This document shows positions 62,515-64,000 of a stretch of DNA of 64,000 nt, in pieces. How positions within the stretch are numbered: the first letter of the stretch is position 1; each line of letters begins with the position of its first letter. The stretch comes from Chitinophaga vietnamensis (GTDB taxonomy: Bacteria > Bacteroidota > Bacteroidia > Chitinophagales > Chitinophagaceae): contig NZ_CABHMS010000001.1 in NCBI RefSeq assembly GCF_902167635.1, positions 496,001 to 560,000 of the forward strand, given 5' to 3'. The notes under the pieces are model-generated. The model was not told the DNA's origin and searched no databases. It worked only from the letters and a program-made list of their open reading frames with translations. The translations under genes and the position numbers were made by a program.

Positions 62515-63102
62515 ATGGCGTATAACAAGATTGAAAGTTATGACGAGAAGACCACGCAGGGTCTGATCGCGAATTACAAGGAATGCCTGGAATTGTTGGG
62601 AGAAGACAGTGAGCGGGAAGGCTTGTTGAAAACCCCGGAGCGGATGGCAAAGGCCATGCAATTCCTCACGCAGGGCTACCAGCAGGATGCCAAAGCCATT
62701 CTTCAAGGCGCTAAATTTACAGAGGCTTACAGCGAAATGGTGATCGTGAAAGATATAGAACTTTATTCTATGTGTGAGCACCATATGCTGCCATTCTTCG
62801 GGAAAGCCCATGTGGCCTATATTCCCAACGGTTATATCACAGGCTTGAGCAAGATTGCACGTGTGGTGGATGTATTTGCCCGCCGCCTGCAGGTACAGGA
62901 GCGTCTGACGCACCAGATCGTAGATGCCATCCAGGAAACATTGGAACCGGAAGGCGTAGCGGTAGTGATAGAAGCGCAGCACCTTTGCATGATGATGCGG
63001 GGCGTACAGAAACAGAACTCCATCACCACCACTTCCGCTTTCAGCGGGCAGTTCAGCGATGGCCGCACCCGTGCCGAGTTCCTCAAACTCATCAGCAAAT
63101 AA
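62515..63102 (+). CDS. folE: GTP cyclohydrolase I
   Basis: Converts GTP to 7,8-dihydroneopterin triphosphate, the entry step of folate and pterin synthesis. The 195-aa product has the zinc ligands Cys87 and His90 (MCEHHMLPF) and Cys158 ([10 protein letters not shown]), and the active-site stretch [20 protein letters not shown]. Length fits the family. Adjacent to the PTPS homologue, it probably forms one unit with it. Confidence 0.97.
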   Translation: MAYNKIESYDEKTTQGLIANYKECLELLGEDSEREGLLKTPERMAKAMQFLTQGYQQDAKAILQGAKFTEAYSEMVIVKDIELYSMCEHHMLPFFGKAHVAYIPNGYITGLSKIARVVDVFARRLQVQERLTHQIVDAIQETLEPEGVAVVIEAQHLCMMMRGVQKQNSITTTSAFSGQFSDGRTRAEFLKLISK

Positions 63103-63122
63103 TTATAGTTTACACGCAGATC

Positions 63123-63160
63123 AGCCCTTGCAGTGCTTTCAGCGCTGCAAGGGCTTTTTT
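63123..63160 (+). terminator. Intrinsic terminator of folE
   Basis: An 11-bp stem (63123-63133 with 63145-63155) with an 11-nt loop that can pair further, followed by TTTTT. It separates folE from fabD. Confidence 0.9.
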
Positions 63161-63172
63161 CCAGCTAATTAG

Positions 63173-63180
63173 TATATTTG
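63173..63180 (+). promoter_or_regulatory. Bacteroidota -7 box of fabD
   Basis: TATATTTG, an exact TAnnTTTG, 42 nt before the fabD ATG. The -33 element is weak. Confidence 0.45.
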
Positions 63181-63222
63181 AAATATTTTTTATTTGATAC
63201 CAACATTACAACTATAACCAAA

Positions 63223-64000
63223 ATGAAGCATGCTTACGTATTCCCCGGACAAGGATCCCAGTTCCCGGGTATGGGCAAAAACCTGTATGAGACCAATCCT
63301 GAAGCAAAGGCGCTGTTTGAGAAAGCCAACGAGATCTTAGGTTTCCGCATTTCTGATATCATGTTCACCGGTACGGATGAAGACCTGAAGCAGACGAAAG
63401 TAACGCAGCCGGCGGTGTTCCTGCATGCCGTGATCGCATTTCTCTGCACGGAGCACTCACAACCTGAAATGGTGGCGGGCCATTCCCTGGGCGAGTTTTC
63501 CGCGCTGGTGGCCAATGGCAGCCTGTCTTTCGAAGAGGCTTTGCGCCTGGTAGCTATCAGGGCGAATGCCATGCAGAAGGCCTGTGAGCTGCAACCCTCT
63601 ACCATGGCGGCTGTGCTGGCACTGGATGATGCGAAGGTAGAAGAGATCTGTGCCGCTGTTACCGCCGAAACCGGCGAGATCGTAGTGCCTGCGAACTATA
63701 ACTGTCCTGGCCAGCTGGTGATCTCCGGCACGGTTAAAGGTGTGGAAATCGCTTGCGAGCGCATGAAAGCCGCTGGCGCCAAAAGAGCCATGGTACTGCC
63801 TGTAGGCGGCGCCTTCCACTCTCCGCTGATGGCTCCTGCCAAAGAAGAGCTGAAAGCCGCTATCGAAAAAGCTACTTTCAATACTCCTAAATGCCCTGTA
63901 TACCAGAACGTAGCCGCTGCGGCGGTGACCGAGCCCGCGCAGATCAAACAAAACCTGATCGATCAACTTACCGGCGCTGTAAAATGGACACAGTCCGTAC
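63223..64000 (+). CDS. fabD: Malonyl-CoA-acyl carrier protein transacylase (partial, runs off the window)
   Basis: Loads malonyl groups onto acyl carrier protein for fatty acid synthesis. About 259 codons are present. They show VFPGQGSQFPGMGKNLYE at 6-23, active Ser88 in AGHSLGEFSAL, and His199 in GGAFHSPLM, the second catalytic residue. The C-terminal end lies beyond the window. It has its own -7 box after the folE terminator. Confidence 0.95.
   Translation, partial: MKHAYVFPGQGSQFPGMGKNLYETNPEAKALFEKANEILGFRISDIMFTGTDEDLKQTKVTQPAVFLHAVIAFLCTEHSQPEMVAGHSLGEFSALVANGSLSFEEALRLVAIRANAMQKACELQPSTMAAVLALDDAKVEEICAAVTAETGEIVVPANYNCPGQLVISGTVKGVEIACERMKAAGAKRAMVLPVGGAFHSPLMAPAKEELKAAIEKATFNTPKCPVYQNVAAAAVTEPAQIKQNLIDQLTGAVKWTQSV

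Noticed and set aside
1-64000. Defence island, prophage, integron or CRISPR system
   Set aside because: Looked for nucleases with partner genes, reverse transcriptases, Cas genes, integrases and transposases; none was found. The only nuclease besides RecJ is a secreted one.
1-64000. tRNA, rRNA or known riboswitch
   Set aside because: No T-arm/anticodon pattern, rRNA segment or familiar riboswitch core was recognised by eye; a covariance-model search would be needed to exclude small RNAs.

Overview
The window looks like chromosomal DNA of a Bacteroidota bacterium, most likely a Chitinophaga-like member of the Chitinophagaceae. The grounds are the futalosine menaquinone genes, a FtsL-like protein and CoaBC/DUF4835/DUF4296 neighbourhood typical of the phylum, a secreted nuclease with a type IX secretion (T9SS) sorting tail, TAnnTTTG promoter boxes instead of E. 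coli -10 boxes, few Shine-Dalgarno sites, and GH20 and GH123-like amino-sugar hydrolases. I cannot name the species from sequence alone. No tRNA, rRNA, CRISPR array, transposase or phage gene was seen.

Layout. 1-7506 (+): end of a probable nuoG, then nuoH-I-J-K-L-M-N, closed by a strong terminator. 7634-14423 (+): an ABC-type permease, a perfect 56-bp inverted repeat, a tight four-gene operon (GntP/DsdX-like permease, RidA-like, D-serine/D-threonine PLP enzyme, M19 dipeptidase) that reads as a D-amino-acid catabolic module, and a DUF2252 gene. 14424-14607: an 86-bp inverted repeat between convergent genes. 14578-25135 (-): GH20 hexosaminidase, small exported proteins and lipoproteins, a rhomboid protease, a two-gene unit of a 57-aa ORF plus a DUF6169-like protein, rpsF-rpsR-rplI, and the T9SS-tailed nuclease. 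25322-36629 (mixed): htpG, lipoprotein esterase, recJ, polyprenyl diphosphate synthase, a highly expressed OmpA-like protein, kup, GH123-like hydrolase.

36717-53418 (-) is the division and cell-wall (dcw) cluster in transcription order mraZ-rsmH-ftsL-ftsI-murE-mraY-murD-ftsW-murG-murC-ftsQ-ftsA-ftsZ. murF and ddl are absent from it. The 465-bp region beyond mraZ carries 10-bp-periodic boxes next to mraZ, several DnaA-box matches and four GGCTTTAT repeats, and gene direction switches there. 53884-60367 (+): bamD, an omega-like RNA polymerase subunit gene, coaBC, DUF4835 (PorD-like), DUF4296, scoA-scoB and a class IV aminotransferase. 60419-61927 (-): mqnB-mqnD. 62043-64000 (+): a PTPS/QueD homologue, folE and the start of fabD.

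The main themes are respiration (complex I, and menaquinone from MqnB/MqnD plus a polyprenyl synthase), envelope construction (dcw, BamD, OmpA, T9SS) and pterin synthesis. No classical defence or mobile-element system is evident. The most novel-looking items are intergenic: two long inverted repeats, a family of AAATC-word elements before start codons, and the mraZ-bamD control region.
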